From: Diphasiastrum complanatum
Lineage: Eukaryota; Streptophyta; Lycopodiopsida; Lycopodiales; Lycopodiaceae
DNA length: 64,000 bases
Direction of reading: 5' to 3'
NCBI GenBank assembly: GCA_029204225.1
Contig: CM055094.1
Location: forward strand, 24,452,541 to 24,516,540
Part shown: piece after piece, positions 1-12,600 of the stretch
How the letters are laid out: every line of letters starts with the position of its first letter
Numbering within the stretch: the stretch's first letter is position 1
Program-made: the position numbers and the translations under genes
Notes under the pieces: generated by a model
The model's input: only the letters and a program-made list of their open reading frames with translations
What the model was told of the DNA's origin: nothing
The model's database searches: none

Positions 1-779
1 GAGGGATTGTGTGGAACAATCTAGAACTAGAGATGATTTGAGATTTTCACTATCTCTTACATCAATTTTACACATCAAGATATAACTAGAACATGAAAAA
101 TAAAAAAGAATGTGAATGAAATGATTCCTCCATGTTTCAAACTTTGAACTCTCTGGAAAATTACAGCATCCAAACAATAAATGTGAGTGATGACCATTTG
201 CTTGCTTGTCTCCTCCAACTTTGCCCTTTCTTGATATGTCTCCACCATAAAACTCCATGAATGAGCCTCCATCTCCATCTTGCCACAAGATATCATCAAA
301 CCTTGATGACTTGGCCATAAATGAGTGACATAATGAACCTCCATTAGCTTCATTTCCATCAGCAAAACCAGCCAAGAATGCTAGTACAACTCCAACAATA
401 AGATATTGCAAGACAATGTAGCTAGTTTGTCCATATCTTAACAATTTGCACACATCCGTATGAAATAGCTCAAACATGAGATAGAACAAGTAAAGTAAAC
501 TTGAGCAACACTTCCTTGCTGCTCCTTTGACCTTACTTGAGTCTTCAATAAGCTGCAAAAACAGATCCATAACATCTTTGCCAAAAAACCTTCCTTTGAT
601 GCTCTTGACTATCTCCAAATTGTCACCTTTCCTTTTGTGTTGTTGAAGCCCTTTGAGACCAACCTCTTGATCTTCCTCTTGACCATCAAAGTCATTGAAC
701 AAACTTTGTTCTCCAGATCCATTACTTGCTTTTTCAGTATGAAAACCATGAGAACCAATATCCACTTGCATAGCATCAT

Positions 780-1394
780 CTACACAAGAAAATTCTCCAA
801 AACATGTGAGTAAAGCAAAGTGAGTCGCTTCCACTTGCTTACCCTTCTTTTGATCATCAAAGATATCAAATATATGAATATCTTTAGACCTGAACCTCTG
901 GAAATACAATGATCTAGGTCAAACAATATTTCATCAATGCTTGATCTTGAATTTCCACAAAGGTTAGTGAAAACAATGTCACCAATGTCACCATCATAAA
1001 TCAAAAGATAGATTCCAAACTTTCCATCCAACATGAAGTAGAGTAGGTGAAGATGAGTATCAAACCTAATAAATTTAGCCTTCTTGAGTTCATAACAAAC
1101 CTCAATAAGCTCACCAATGAGATCTCCCTTGCCTTGAAGAAATTGCCTCTCGAGTTGCTCCATGTAGTCTTCTCCAATCAACCTTTTGCCATCTTGATCA
1201 TGAGTGATCAATTCATAATCATAGAATCCTTTGAGTTGATGAAGAGATGTGAGATCCATGCCTTGGATCTTCCCAAGAACCAATCTTCCATTGCTCTTTT
1301 CTTCATAAGACTCCCTCTTAATGATGGCATCATAAGAAGTAGAAACCTCAAAGACATTAGAAGCCATGAAAAATATGATTAGTACCTTCAACAT
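780..1394 (-). pseudogene. Element A reverse-transcriptase-like segment with altered catalytic box
   Basis: A 204-codon open frame follows the order of the copia RT of element H: a YDAIIKRES segment matching YDALIENET, then RLVLGK matching RLVAKG, then GEDYMEQLERQF matching EEDIYMEQPQGF, then LLIYDGDIGDIVF where H has LLIYVDDIIICG. The active-site box YVDD is replaced by YDGD, and the upstream catalytic aspartate region is not recognisable. The frame stays open despite this. It could be decayed RT or a retained non-catalytic derivative. Similarity was judged by eye. Confidence 0.5.
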
Positions 1395-1412
1395 AAGGAT
1401 GATTGAAGTACT

Positions 1413-1754
1413 CTATTTTTTCAAACAAGAACTTCTATTCAATGTTTTGGGAAATGACTCGTTTGATAATGATTCTCCCTCACTATCATTCACAATGACA
1501 TTCAAAGTACATCCTACTTTGAACTCTTCATGTACTTCTCTTCTCCTTGACTTGTGACTATCTCCCTCACCAAGTCTCTTGATAGAACTATTTGATCTAC
1601 TTTCTTTATGAAGACATGTGACTCCACTTGCTGGAAAAATGACTTTCTTGGAATCATAGCAAAAGAATGTAGAAGAACCATCTCCTTCATGCATGCACCT
1701 AGCAACATCTTTTTCCATATGATCAAAGAAATCATTAACAACAATCTTTTCCAA
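1413..1754 (-). pseudogene. Element A pol connector remnant
   Basis: This 113-codon open stretch resembles, loosely, the copia segment between integrase and reverse transcriptase. The part around STFFCYDSKKVIFP sits where H has its YLPSLNKFVVSRDVIF segment, followed by an acidic, charged linker. Overlapping frames suggest frameshifts. No catalytic function is expected. The assignment rests on order and weak similarity seen by eye. Confidence 0.35.
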
Positions 1755-1948
1755 GGAAGAACCTTCACCTCCATTGATGAAGTTAGCTCTTTCCTTACCT
1801 TTTGCATGCTTGCACTTGCCATGACACCATCATTATCCTCAAGACTAGCCAAGTTAGCACAAAGATGAACATATCCAAGAAGCATATTAGATCTTGACCT
1901 AGATCTAGCATAAGGAAGCTTGATAGACTTTGCATAGGATCCACCAAT

Positions 1949-3343
1949 TTAATTGATGCTAAAAGGTAACTTTGGAAAGTTAAGACCAATCTCCTTTTCC
2001 ATTCCATCCTTTTTGTTAGCCATAGCAAAAGCATCAAGCTTGAAAAGTCTACCTTGTCTATTGCCCCTAGCAACCAAGATTTCTTCCTTTGTAATGAAAC
2101 AAGCATCACCACCAAACTTTACCATGTATCCTTTCTTTATCATTTGACCAACACTTAACAAATTATTTGAAAGTGAAGGAATGTAAAGAACACCATCAAG
2201 TCTTGCTTTCCTATTAGTAGAGAGACAAATAGGAATTGAACCAATACCTTCAATCACACACTCACCACCATTGGCCATGTGAATTGCTTTCTTGGCTCCA
2301 TCATAAGTGACCAAAGAAGTAAAGAACTCCTTGTGACTAGTCATGTGTGAACTAGCTCCACTATCAATCCACCATGAATCTTTGCCACCTTCACTTGATA
2401 TTGGACTTGAAGAACACATCAAAAGAGAATCACCACCACCTAGATCCTCATCATTAGTAGTAAAGTTGATTTGCTTGCTACCTTCATCTCTTTGCTTCTT
2501 CAAACATTCATTTGCAAAATGCCCTTTGATTCCACAATAAAAGCATTTCAGCTTAGACTTATCTTTCTTTTTGCCAAAAAAGGAAGTCTCACCTTGATTT
2601 TGCCCTTTAGACCATTTGCCTTTGCCTTTGCCCTTGAACTTGCCTTTGATGAACATAGCCTCCTCTTCATAATGAGATGTCGATGTAGATCGACCTCCTC
2701 TTGATTGAAGCCTATACTCCTCATTCACCAAGGTCTCTTACAAATTCACAATACTTGGCAACGTCTTTTGAATAGCAAAACTTTTAGCAAGATTATCATG
2801 ATCATCCAACAAGCCATTAAGTATAACTTGAACAAGTTCTACCTCCTTAATGCTTTCATCAATACATGCTAACTCATCATTGAATGCTTTAATCCTCAAA
2901 ACAAAAGCATGAGTACTCTCTTCCTTTTGTTGCAAACTTTGAAAGATTTGCCTCCTAAGAGTAAGCATTCTTGATGTAGACTTGGATTCACAAAGCTTCT
3001 TCAAAGCTTCCCAAGCCTCCAAAGATGATGTGCACTTACCAACTTCCTTGAGAAGTTCATTGGTAGCATTCATCTTAATCATGTGTAGAGCTTTTTTTGC
3101 TCTCTTGTCATACCTCACTTGATCTTGAGGTGCTTGAGGCCTCTCCTCCACACCTGCAACAATCTCCATCAACTCATTCATCTCCAATAAGGACTCCATC
3201 CTCACCTTCCAAGTAGAATAGTTGATTGAGGTAAGCCTGTCATTGCTCTCCAACATAAAGCCTCCACTTGTAGCCATGTTGAAGTGATCTGATATTCTTT
3301 TTTCAACCTGTTCCAATGCACAAAGCACTCTCTTTAATGTCAA
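1949..3343 (-). pseudogene. Element A gag-protease, one in-frame stop
   Basis: Two open stretches in the same frame, 2738-3343 and 1949-2731, are split only by a TAA at 2738-2740. The first is the copia gag domain (UBN2/DUF4219 type), with a YSTWKVRMESLL motif near its start. The second has a basic linker, a CCHC zinc knuckle (CFYCGIKGHFANEC), the aspartic protease motif WWIDSGASSHM and the following protease body, ending at 1949. In element H the residue at the stop position is Gln, so CAA to TAA is the likely lesion. It would bind and package the element RNA and mature the polyprotein. The integrase that normally follows is absent. Confidence 0.85.
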
Positions 3344-3790
3344 AAAATGAACTCAAGAAGATATCACAAGATATGGAACCTCTCAAATCTCTTCTAGCAC
3401 TTCTAACTAGAAAATCAACACATAGAATAGTGAAATCTTGCTCAACCTAAACTAGAGATCCAATCAAAATTAGGGTTTTGACAAAATCACAAGAAATTGA
3501 ATATCTCAAATTCTACATGCAATTTCTAGAAACTTGATGTATCTTCTTGTAGACTCCAATGAGACCTTCCTAATGCACCAAAAGTCATCTAATTCCAGTA
3601 AACCAAGTGTGAAATCGGAATTGATCAAGTATATGACCCTATATTGAGTTTTGACCTACAAAAAATCAATTCTACACATGCAAAAAATGCTGATTTTTGA
3701 GTAGAGATCAATCTAGCATGCTCTAGCATTGGTAACTCCTCCAAATCCTTGCTAAAGATGGCTGATCCTTTCATAACCTGAAACACAAGA

Positions 3791-3802
3791 GCTCTGATAC
3801 CA
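3791..3802 (-). promoter_or_regulatory. Primer-binding site of element A (tRNA-iMet type)
   Basis: On the minus strand this reads TGGTATCAGAGC directly after the LTR. It is complementary to the 3' end of plant initiator tRNA-Met, the usual minus-strand primer of copia elements. Confidence 0.85.
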
Positions 3803-4445
3803 TGTGAAGGATTTCAGATCATTCAAGATCCAATCCATGTCCCAAATCTTTGGTTACAATAAGGAGCAAACCAACAATCTTGCCAATGTAGAAAAATCAG
3901 CATCTACATACAAAATGGGATGCAAACTCTAAGAGATACTGATCAAACGTGAACCAAAACATAAAATATTTTTGTTTTCCGTACAATTACAGTACCATAC
4001 TATATCTCACACGTGTGGAACCGAAAATAGCAATAAATGACCATTCTACACATAAGATTGCAAGATAACACCAAGATAGTGCACCAATGAGTAGTAGAAC
4101 CCAAAGAGAACCATGTATAATGATGAAATGAGAGATAAAGAGAGAAGATGTGTCTCTCCACGAGTTACATCCTTTTATAGAGTTTCCAAAACCTATTTGG
4201 CCACTTGGCTTTCCCTCCAACATGTAAACCCTACTATTTTTGGGTCTAGATTCAATGTACCCAAAGTTCAAATTTGAAACTCTCTCAAACTCAACTACCA
4301 ACTTTCCCACACTTTCAAAAAGTGTTTATTGAATGTATTTTAAACTAATATAACTTCAAAAAGTTTATCTCTAAGTCTAAAATGAGTTTTGGCCTCTTAT
4401 TGACAATATACCAAAATATGACTAAACTAGTTGAAATCTCTCACA
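3803..4445 (-). repeat. 5' LTR of element A
   Basis: A 643-bp sequence bounded by TG and CA, lying directly next to the primer-binding site on the element's inner side and against foreign copia RT sequence on the outer side. It contains the palindrome CACACGTGTG at 4008-4017, 205 bp from its inner edge. The partner LTR is outside the window. Confidence 0.8.
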
Positions 4446-5650
4446 TGGTACAAGAAGAAAGATCAAGCCCTGAAATTATTAGGATTCAAGCCTCTCTTGG
4501 CTGATTCCAATGTATATGTCAGAGTTACAGATGGGCATATCATCATTGTGGCTGTGTATGTGGACGACACTCTGGAGTGAGCAGCTAATTGCTGAAGTAA
4601 AGGCAGACATCTCGAAACATTTCATGATCGTGGATTTGGGAGAAGCCAGGTGTTACCTAGACTTGCAAATTGAAAGGGAATACAAGGGAGGTAAGTTATA
4701 CCTTCACCAGTCCATATACACCCAGAAGATCCTAGAGGACTTTAGGATGCTGAAATGCAAAGGAGCGAACACTCCAATGCTCGCAGAGATGGTGCTGACG
4801 AATGATGATTGTCCAAAGACTGAGGAAGAGAGAGAACATATGCAGCTCACACCTTACAGGAAGCTGATATGATCACTGATGTACCTTGCTAACAATACAC
4901 ATCCTGATATTGCTTATGCAGTATTCAGGATGATCCAATTCTGCACGAGTCCAGGCTCGACACATTGGAAGATTGCAAAACGAATTTTGCAATATTTTCA
5001 ATCAACGAGGGATTATGGCTTGTGTGTTATTGTCGTGGTGCAGGTTTCAGGATACTTTCCTACAGCGATGCTAGCTAGGCATCTCTCAAGGACGACTGTA
5101 AAAGCATCTCGGAAGGATGCACCATCGCATCAGGAGCAGCAATTCTCTGGGTCAACAAGAAGCAGACCGTTGTAGCCTAGTCATTCTGCGAAGCAGAAGC
5201 AACAGCAAAGATGGCCAACAAAATAATCTGGCTAAGGCAGTTCTTGGATGAATTGGGCAAAACAAGGAAAGAGCCCCTGGTCTTGCAGATGGACAACACC
5301 TCTACAATACACCTGACGAAAGATCCCGTGTTCCATTCCAGAACGAAGCACATTGCGATCAAGTACCACTTGATCAAAGATCTAATTGAGAAGAAGATGT
5401 TGCAGACCACCTTCATCGGAACGTGAGACATGGTTGCTGACATCTTCACTAAAGCCCTGGACAAAGGACTCTTTGAAAGACAAAGGAGCAGTCTCGGGAT
5501 CATAAAGCTATCATGCTTTGAGAGGGAGCTGAAGAAACAAAATGTTTCTAATTACAAAGCCTTGCTAGCTTTCAGCCATCAGCCCGAAGAAGACATTCGA
5601 AACTCGAAGATCTGGAGACACGAAGCACGAAAAGTTTCGCAAACATAAAA
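4446..5650 (+). pseudogene. Copia relic B: reverse transcriptase and RNase H, several lesions
   Basis: Copia pol C-terminal half on the plus strand, cut at its left end by the insertion of A. The first frame carries the RT box YVDD (4557-4568), then a frameshift into the 4510-4872 frame (DLGEARCYLDLQIER, the region after the active site). An in-frame TGA sits near 4870 before the NTHPDIAYAV segment (4879 onward). A further shift lies near 5030, and the RNase H/C-terminal part runs 5211-5648 (MDNTSTIHLTKDPVFHSRTKHI, then a TGA, then DIFTKALDKGLFERQR). It is non-functional. The 3' LTR probably follows but I could not place its edges. Confidence 0.85.
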
Positions 5651-8049
5651 GTCAAAGAAAATGAAAACGAAGGGTTTGCGAACACGAAAGTCAAAGCAGA
5701 CGAAGGTGAACGGTTCGCGAACATGAAAGATTCACGAACGAGAATCTTTTGCGGTCCAGTACGAGAGACGACAAACGACCAAAACCAAACCAACGACGAA
5801 AACGAAACCTTCTCTTGCATGTACGCTCCAAAGAGTACCATCAAGATCATGCAAGTACCCAGAAGTACAAATATCTGATTTGGTGATATGACGTCAACAG
5901 ATACGTTTTAGGTCGTGGCTAATCTGCCACTCTTGTAATTCCCTGATTAGTTGTAGATGTTTAATCACTCTAATCTTAGATTCACATAGAGCGACCATAC
6001 TTACTGGATGATACTTGACATATAGATCAACAGAATACACATATAGTGTAATGAAGTAGTCTGATGCTAGTAAGCAATCAAGACGAAATACAGACAACAA
6101 GTCCGCCTGTGTGCGAGACGAGCTCTGTGATCAGGATCCATAGAGATCCAACTGTCCGCTAGTAAAGCGAAACGATTACTCGTGAGAGAACCGTGTTTCT
6201 CCCACGCCAACGCACTGCGTGGATTTGCATGCAGTGCTTGAAGAAAATAGAGGAAGATCAATATAGATAGTTTCTCTTGCTGTGTCAAATCTCGAATGCA
6301 AATGCTTCTGCTGTTAATCGTGTGTCTGAGTTTTCTTGTTCATTTTATTTCTGCACCTTGGTTGAAACTATGTTGAATGCTGCATTAATTTTATAAACGT
6401 AGATCAGCAGAGCTTGACTACATTCTGGAGGATTGTAGGAGTGATTCAGCTGGTAGTGTCCAGCGATCGCATCTGAACTCCATCCGAATCGGAACAGAGC
6501 ATCGTGGTTCCATCGCGAAAGCCTCGCGATTGAGAAATCCAAATCGCGATACACGAATCCCATTCTCATCAGAACATACATATGATCAAGTATTATGAGG
6601 GACAATTATTTGTAGAGTTAACATATCTTGTTAAGAAATATTTATGTGTCAACTTAGAAATGGTTTGGATAAGAATCTAAATGGTATTATACTAGTATAA
6701 TTAATATCTGCACCTGGACATTTGAAATTTCTGAATAATTAGCAATTAACTTGAGTAATTGGTTTATCCCTATAAAAGTTAATTGGTAAAACGGACAATG
6801 TGAAGAGAATTCACGAGAAACTATTCGTTTTGTGCTGTATTGCTTGTAAGACGCATGATTTGTGAGTCATTTGGATTCATCAATAAAATTATGTGCCTAG
6901 AGTATACATGAATTCTTGGTAAAGTATTTCTCAGTTGAGAAATAGACTCAGTCCATTAATGATTGTATCCCAGAGAGCTCAATAGAATACCCGAATCTTA
7001 GTGGTTCCGAGAATGGTAACTGAGTCTTTTTAGAATTCAACAGAATTTTGGTTGGGGACATATAATTCAATAATCCTTAATGATAAAGTATGGTTATGGA
7101 TTCCATTGAATTATGATTGACAAGTCATAAAAATCTAAATATTTGTGATTGACAGATCATAAACAAATACTTAATTATTATTAGTGGATAATCAAGAATT
7201 ATGTTAATTCTCAAGTATATTGAGTAATTCACGATCTATTAAATGAGTTGAGTTTAGATAAGTGTTTAGAAATCTAAATCTCTTTACTCCAGTGTTTTAT
7301 TGAGACCTATGGATCTCATAGACATTGCTCGTAAAGTAAATTATTTTTGCTTATGGAGACTTTTGCTTACTTTAGTGGATAGTATTATATTACATATTGT
7401 AGTCTATAAGTGTTTGTGTACGAGGTTCAGTCTAGATCTCCAAATTCATAGGAGACAGGTAAATCTATTGAGATTCAGATGGATTGCTGATTTTTTGCAT
7501 GAGATGCTACAAATGGGGGCTCTTAATTCATTAGATTAACTGCAGTACTCTAATTAATTGTTGTATCTTGGAATAATAATTAATTGTCTGAAACTTGATG
7601 GATCTCCTAGAAATTTTGGTTGATTGAATTGTTGTATCTTATAATACTTGGATATCCTAAGAATATTTGTACCAAGAAGCATTATTTTTTGAAAGAAATT
7701 GTGAACAAATTTTAGACTATGATTAAATTGGAATTTCTTCAGCTTTCGAACTTAGTCTCTGAAATAGGGAATTGATTCACCTAGTGATTTGTCTAATTGG
7801 GATTACATGAAGGTGATATCTATTATTTGGAGATAATTAACCCATTCGGGGGATTTATAGCTTAATGTATATTTGGATTCTGAGTTAGTACTCTTGGGTA
7901 GAGACAAGCAATCGAAGAATTGTTGTATCTCTAAGTACTTATTCAAGATGGAAAAATCAGACTAAGAATAACGATTCTTGGGTAAAAGTTGAAAGCTCAA
8001 GGAATAACTCCATGTCTTCTCTTTCTCGTTATGAGGACGGAACCTGTTT
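5651..8049. other. No gene seen; probable decayed retroelement flank
   Basis: AT-rich sequence without a supported reading frame. The part just after 5650 may be the 3' LTR of relic B, and the part before 8050 may be the interior of a decayed gypsy element whose polypurine tract is at 8050-8062. Short open frames at 5894-6605 and 7300-7539 have no recognisable content. Confidence 0.4.
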
Positions 8050-8062
8050 AAGGGAGGAAGAA
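8050..8062 (+). other. Candidate polypurine tract
   Basis: AAGGGAGGAAGAA immediately before TGTTATGG. This arrangement is typical of the 3' LTR junction of plant Ty3/gypsy elements. The internal region is too decayed to confirm it. Confidence 0.4.
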
Positions 8063-9082
8063 TGTTATGGCCATATTCGGTTAAGGATTTGGAATAGTCA
8101 TAATATGGTAGACTGGCCCTCCGGTATTCGAGATCGTTGGTTATGCCTCGATTTAACTCCATGTCAAGGACACTCATGTGGAGCAGTGCATGGGAGTATG
8201 AGAGGTACCAGAAAAGAGTACGAGATAACAAAAAGATAATTTAGGTAATCATCAACGAGAGTTATGTTTGATGTATTGTGTGCATCTTGCAAGTATTATG
8301 GGTGCACATTTCCATGAAAATCAAAGATAAAATACAAATTAAAAATGTAAGACAATTAGGGTTGCAAAAATTTTCGCACAAATAATCACTACATTTTTGA
8401 AAGGCATCACCATGACAAGGGTGACAAATACAACATGTAAGAGCCTCTTCACTTGTCTTTGCTACCAGCCCATTCTTGACATCAATAATGGGTCAATGGG
8501 TCAGAGAGCTGCCTTCACATGGACCCATGGAGAGGCTGACTTGTCAACCTCTCGAACCATCTCTCTTCTCTCCCCAGGGGAGAATGGGCCAGCCTCCAAC
8601 CTATCATGAGCTATTCAACAGGCTATGCAGAATTTGGGAGAGGATCTTTGGCCCAATAGACTTGTTATGGCAGGTTAGTGGCAGTTGGTAGAGTGGTTAC
8701 ACTTTACATGGGTGAAATGCATGGAAAATGGGCGGTAACATGTGAAGTGGTGACATGTGTGAAATGCATGGAAAATGCGCGGTGACATGCGGATTTGTAA
8801 AAATGGGTGGTGTCAAGTGTGCTCCAAGGAAGAGATAACATCAAGAACGGGTTGATGGGGTGCATGTGAAAAATGAAGAGGACCTAATTGTACGAATGTG
8901 TCACAGATACATAGGCTCCGCATAAGTCCCATTACATGTTGTATTTGTCACCCTCCCCGTTGCCATGTGGCATATTATGTTTGGTTGGAAATGAGTAACT
9001 TTGTTGATGGTTTTTCGGTGAGAACAGATTTTGAAAACCCTAATGGCCTACATGCACTTTTCACTCTATTTTCTACTGCATG
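8063..9082 (+). repeat. Candidate solo or 3' LTR of a gypsy-type element
   Basis: It starts with TGTTATGG after a purine tract. A plausible end is the CTACTGCA near 9082, but this is a guess because no second copy is present. Inside are a 15-bp palindrome (TCTCCCCAGGGGAGA, 8569-8583) and two imperfect direct repeats beginning GTGAAATGCATGGAAAATG at about 8712 and 8759. Confidence 0.3.
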
Positions 9083-9329
9083 ATGTTAGTACTACTGCCT
9101 TTAATGTTTTATGATGGGGGGTAGGTGGTGGTAGCTGAACAAACAACAAACAGTAAAGGGGTGAGAAAATCAGCACTCTCTGTGACTACTCATCGTCTTC
9201 GTCGAGGATGCGAGCGCGTGTCTGTGTTTGAATGTTCTTCTCTTGCAGATCACTTCCGCATTCTCGCCAGCACAGCAAAGAAATAATCGAAAAGACGGTG
9301 ATTCTGAGCAACGGCAAAAAATTAATTGA

Positions 9330-9470
9330 AAAGATGGCGATACAAGGGAAAAACATGAAGACAATCGAAAAGAATTGAAAAAGGTGATGATGAAAGGGAA
9401 AAACATGAAGAAAACTGAAAAGAATTGAAAAAGGTAATGATACAAGGTATGAAGACAATCGTCATAAATG
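9330..9470 (+). repeat. Roughly 50-bp tandem repeat upstream of the PDH E1-alpha gene
   Basis: Two good units and a partial third (about 9330-9378, 9379-9428, 9429-9470) share GGGAAAAACATGAAGA and GAAAAGAATTGAAAAAGG. They lie 150-300 bp before the start codon, so they fall in the promoter or 5' untranslated region. The Phe-rich minus-strand open frames here are artefacts of the purine-rich repeat. Confidence 0.7.
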
Positions 9471-9625
9471 AGGGAAATGTATGAGGCTGCTTCCATCTTT
9501 CATCAGGAATATTCTGAGCATCATGCATCTGCATCCACGTTAGGCCCGGCTTGTAACACGCTCTGCATAAAGGCTTTCTTCTCTGCTCCCTGTTTCTTCT
9601 TTGCTCATTTCTAGCTTGTTCGGGG

Positions 9626-12600
9626 ATGGCAATGGCGACTGCAGCCGTGGCCTCTGTTAGACTTGCCACCACCAACGCTCTGCCTCGTGCTACACAGAGG
9701 AGCAGGGATAATGAGGCATGCTCTGCTCTGAACTCTGCGTTTTTCAAAAATTCCATCCCTAGCAGCAGCAGGAGCAGTCGTAAGAATTTGAAAACCTTAA
9801 ACGATGGATCAAGAAAAGGAATATGTGTTAGAGTTAAGGCGTCGACTTCAGATATGGTGAAAGAAAAGGCTTTGCCAGCGGATGGGCAGGTGATCTCTAA
9901 CTTAGTGTAATAATTTGTGTATTCGTTTATTGCTTTAAGCAAAACAACTATGCCTTAGATCCGTCGTTATTGCTGTCCTTACTGTTTTTCGAACAGTCTT
10001 TCAGAAGTCTATTAATTTTCTAAAATTGTCTTCGCGTGCATGCCTTTAAGATCTGCATCAATTTGAACTATGGTAGATGTAATAATCTTCCTCTTGCGAT
10101 CCGTCTTAGCATATTAACCTTGGATTACTTATGTCAGCTTTCGGAATGTTCGTCTTGCCCTTGCATGCGTGAGGGTATGAATCGTTTAATGTTGGGAGAA
10201 TATAGCAATACTTGTAGTGCGGCTATTAGGAGTAACTTATGCGCAGCATTACGCTCCGACAGTCTCTGTGCTTAATGCATGCATAGATTTGGTGCTTTCA
10301 GATTTTGTAACTGATTTCAAGATACAATTCCTGTTCGTTACGATAAATCTTGCATTCTCGTTTGGTTATGCTTTCTGAATAATCTTTCCTTTGGTTAACA
10401 TTTCTCGTTTGGAAATTGACTCTTGCGTGTCTCAAGACATGCGAAATTTCTATGGTGGATTTGATGCGATTTCTGTAGCCCTTGCCAGATTCACTTCTGT
10501 AATATTATTGCCCTTTTGCATTGGCAGCTGATAAGCAGGCACGAGGGCCTGGACCTCTACGAGGACATGATACTCGGGAGAGCATTTGAAGACATGTGCG
10601 CGCAGATGTATTACAGGGGAAAGATGTTCGGATTTGTGCATTTGTATAATGGCCAGGAGGCGGTTTCGACGGGCTTCATCAAGGGACTAAAAAAGGCTGA
10701 CTATGTGTGCAGCACTTACAGAGACCATGTGCATGCTCTGAGCAAAGGCGTTCCTGCTCGCCAGGTGATGAGTGAGCTTTTCGGAAAAGCAACTGGTTGT
10801 TGCCGAGGCCAGGGTGGATCTATGCACATGTTTTCGAAGGAACACAATGTTTTGGGAGGGTTTGCTTTTATTGGAGAGGGCATTCCTGTTGCTACCGGAG
10901 CTGCCTTTACCACAAAGTACAGGCGTGAGGTACTGAAGGATGACTCAGCAGATGAAGTTACAATAGCTTTCTTTGGTGATGGTACCTGTAACAATGGCCA
11001 GTTCTTTGAATGTCTGAATATGGCTGCTCTGTGGAAGTTGCCTATAGTGTTCGTTGTGGAGAACAACTTGTGGGCAATTGGGATGTCACATTATAGAGCC
11101 ACCTCCGTACCTGAAATATGGAAGAAGGGGCCAGCATTTGGAATGCCTGGGATCCACGTTGATGGTATGGATGTGCTGAAGGTAAGAGAGGTCGCAAAGG
11201 AAGCTATCGCAAGAGCAAGGCGAGGAGATGGGCCCACGCTTGTTGAGTGTGAGACCTACAGGTTTAGGGGACATTCTCTTGCTGATCCAGACGAACTTCG
11301 GAAACCTGGTGAGTCAATATTGAAAGAAATATCATCATCTGTTCGATAGCTTCATTTCAAAGAAAGGTCTTTACGGCTTGAATGATTTTACCACGGTTTT
11401 TTGTGCCTTTTTTCAGCTTGTCACCTAGTCACTTCAACTTCTTTTAAATTAGGTTTGTAAACTTGTATATATTCCAATTTTACAAATAGGTGAGTTTTAG
11501 GGCTTGGCTTTGGTTAGGTTCAAACACTTATCCTTTTGGGTTAGAACTTATAAATTGGGGTTTTTAAGGTTCTATATTACTATCTGAAAGTAAATTATTT
11601 ATAGCCTATAATACTTAAACTCAAGTATATGCATGTATTTGTGAAGCCTATTATAGTTTTAACCCTTATAATGTAGTTGAATGTACTCTCTTACATGATA
11701 AGGTTATCTATATATTTCAAATGTTACAATATACTAAATAGGTTATGTATATTTCATAAATGTGTGCTGATATATGAAATAGCAGCTAGCTTAATGAGGG
11801 CAACACGTTCAAACGAAGCATTCCCAGTTTGGTCATATATATCCTAAAAATATATTTTGATGTAAGAAATAGCACCTATCTGTACAAATCAAAATAAAAT
11901 ATGTTTCTTTGGAGGGCAACTCGTTCAAATGAAGTATTTCGATGAAACTATGCTCATTTCAATCTTTTGGTTTTTCTTGGATTCTTCAGAATGCCAGTGT
12001 GCTGGAAATAATATGGTAGATTTCTGGTATGTAGACTAGACCTGTTGCATGCTGTCTACTTTTGTTGGATCTCACTGAGTTATCTCCTCAATTTCCTCAA
12101 GTTCCTCTTTGCAAAGCTGATGCAAATTCATGGAACACAGTAGCACCTATGTTCTGTTTTCTGTCTCTTGAAGCTCCTTAGTTTTTATAGTACCCACTTT
12201 GTGAAGGTCTGAGATGACCTGCGACTTGGGAATGCAATATTTTTTCTCGGGCTGCTTGCAAGTGAAGTTTTGAATGCACAAGAAGTAATCTTTTCCTCCA
12301 GCAAGCATGAAGCTGTAGCTTAAAGCCTCAGTTCTTTGGATGACAACTCAGATGTTTGTTATGCTTGATGCAGCCGAGAAAGCTCATTATGCTGCGAGGG
12401 ATCCAATTGCAGCCTTAAAGAACTATTTGTTGGAGAACAGACTTGCAACTGAGAAAGAGCTCTCAGCAATTGAGGAGACCATCAATGAGTTGATTGAGGA
12501 TGCTGTGGAGTTTGCAGAGGCTAGTCCACTTCCCCCACATAGTCAGCTTTTGGAGAACGTCTTTGCAGATCCTAAAGGCTTCGGTATTGGCCCTGATGGT

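Larger units (their letters stand above)
1..4445 (-). mobile_element. Copia-type LTR retrotransposon A (5' LTR and body; 3' end outside window)
   Basis: Read on the minus strand, this runs from a 5' LTR (3803-4445) and a tRNA-iMet-type primer site through gag, zinc knuckle and protease into a degenerate pol-derived region. It leaves the window at position 1, so the 3' LTR and polypurine tract are not visible. The 5' LTR abuts an older copia reverse transcriptase reading the other way (element B), so A is a nested, younger insertion. The integrase core is missing: the protease part is followed after a short gap by a connector-like segment and an RT-like segment. Target duplication cannot be checked. 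Confidence 0.85.

Noticed and set aside
2738-2740. Programmed stop readthrough between gag and pol
   Set aside because: The in-frame stops of A (2738), C (21804) and H (30659) fall at three different places in the polyprotein and look like C-to-T changes, so random nonsense mutation fits better. C, where the stop lies between knuckle and protease, is the only case I would keep open.
5894-6605. Minus-strand frames behind relic B as a gene
   Set aside because: Short, no domain, and within the probable LTR flank of the relic.
9170-9942. Phe/Ser-rich minus-strand frames over the PDH promoter and first exon
   Set aside because: They overlap purine-rich tandem repeats and the antisense of exon 1, with no homology.
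11309-11349. PDH exon 2 continuing to the stop at 11349
   Set aside because: The donor CCTG|GTGAGT and exact phase joining to exon 3 restore the conserved sequence; the extension is intron.
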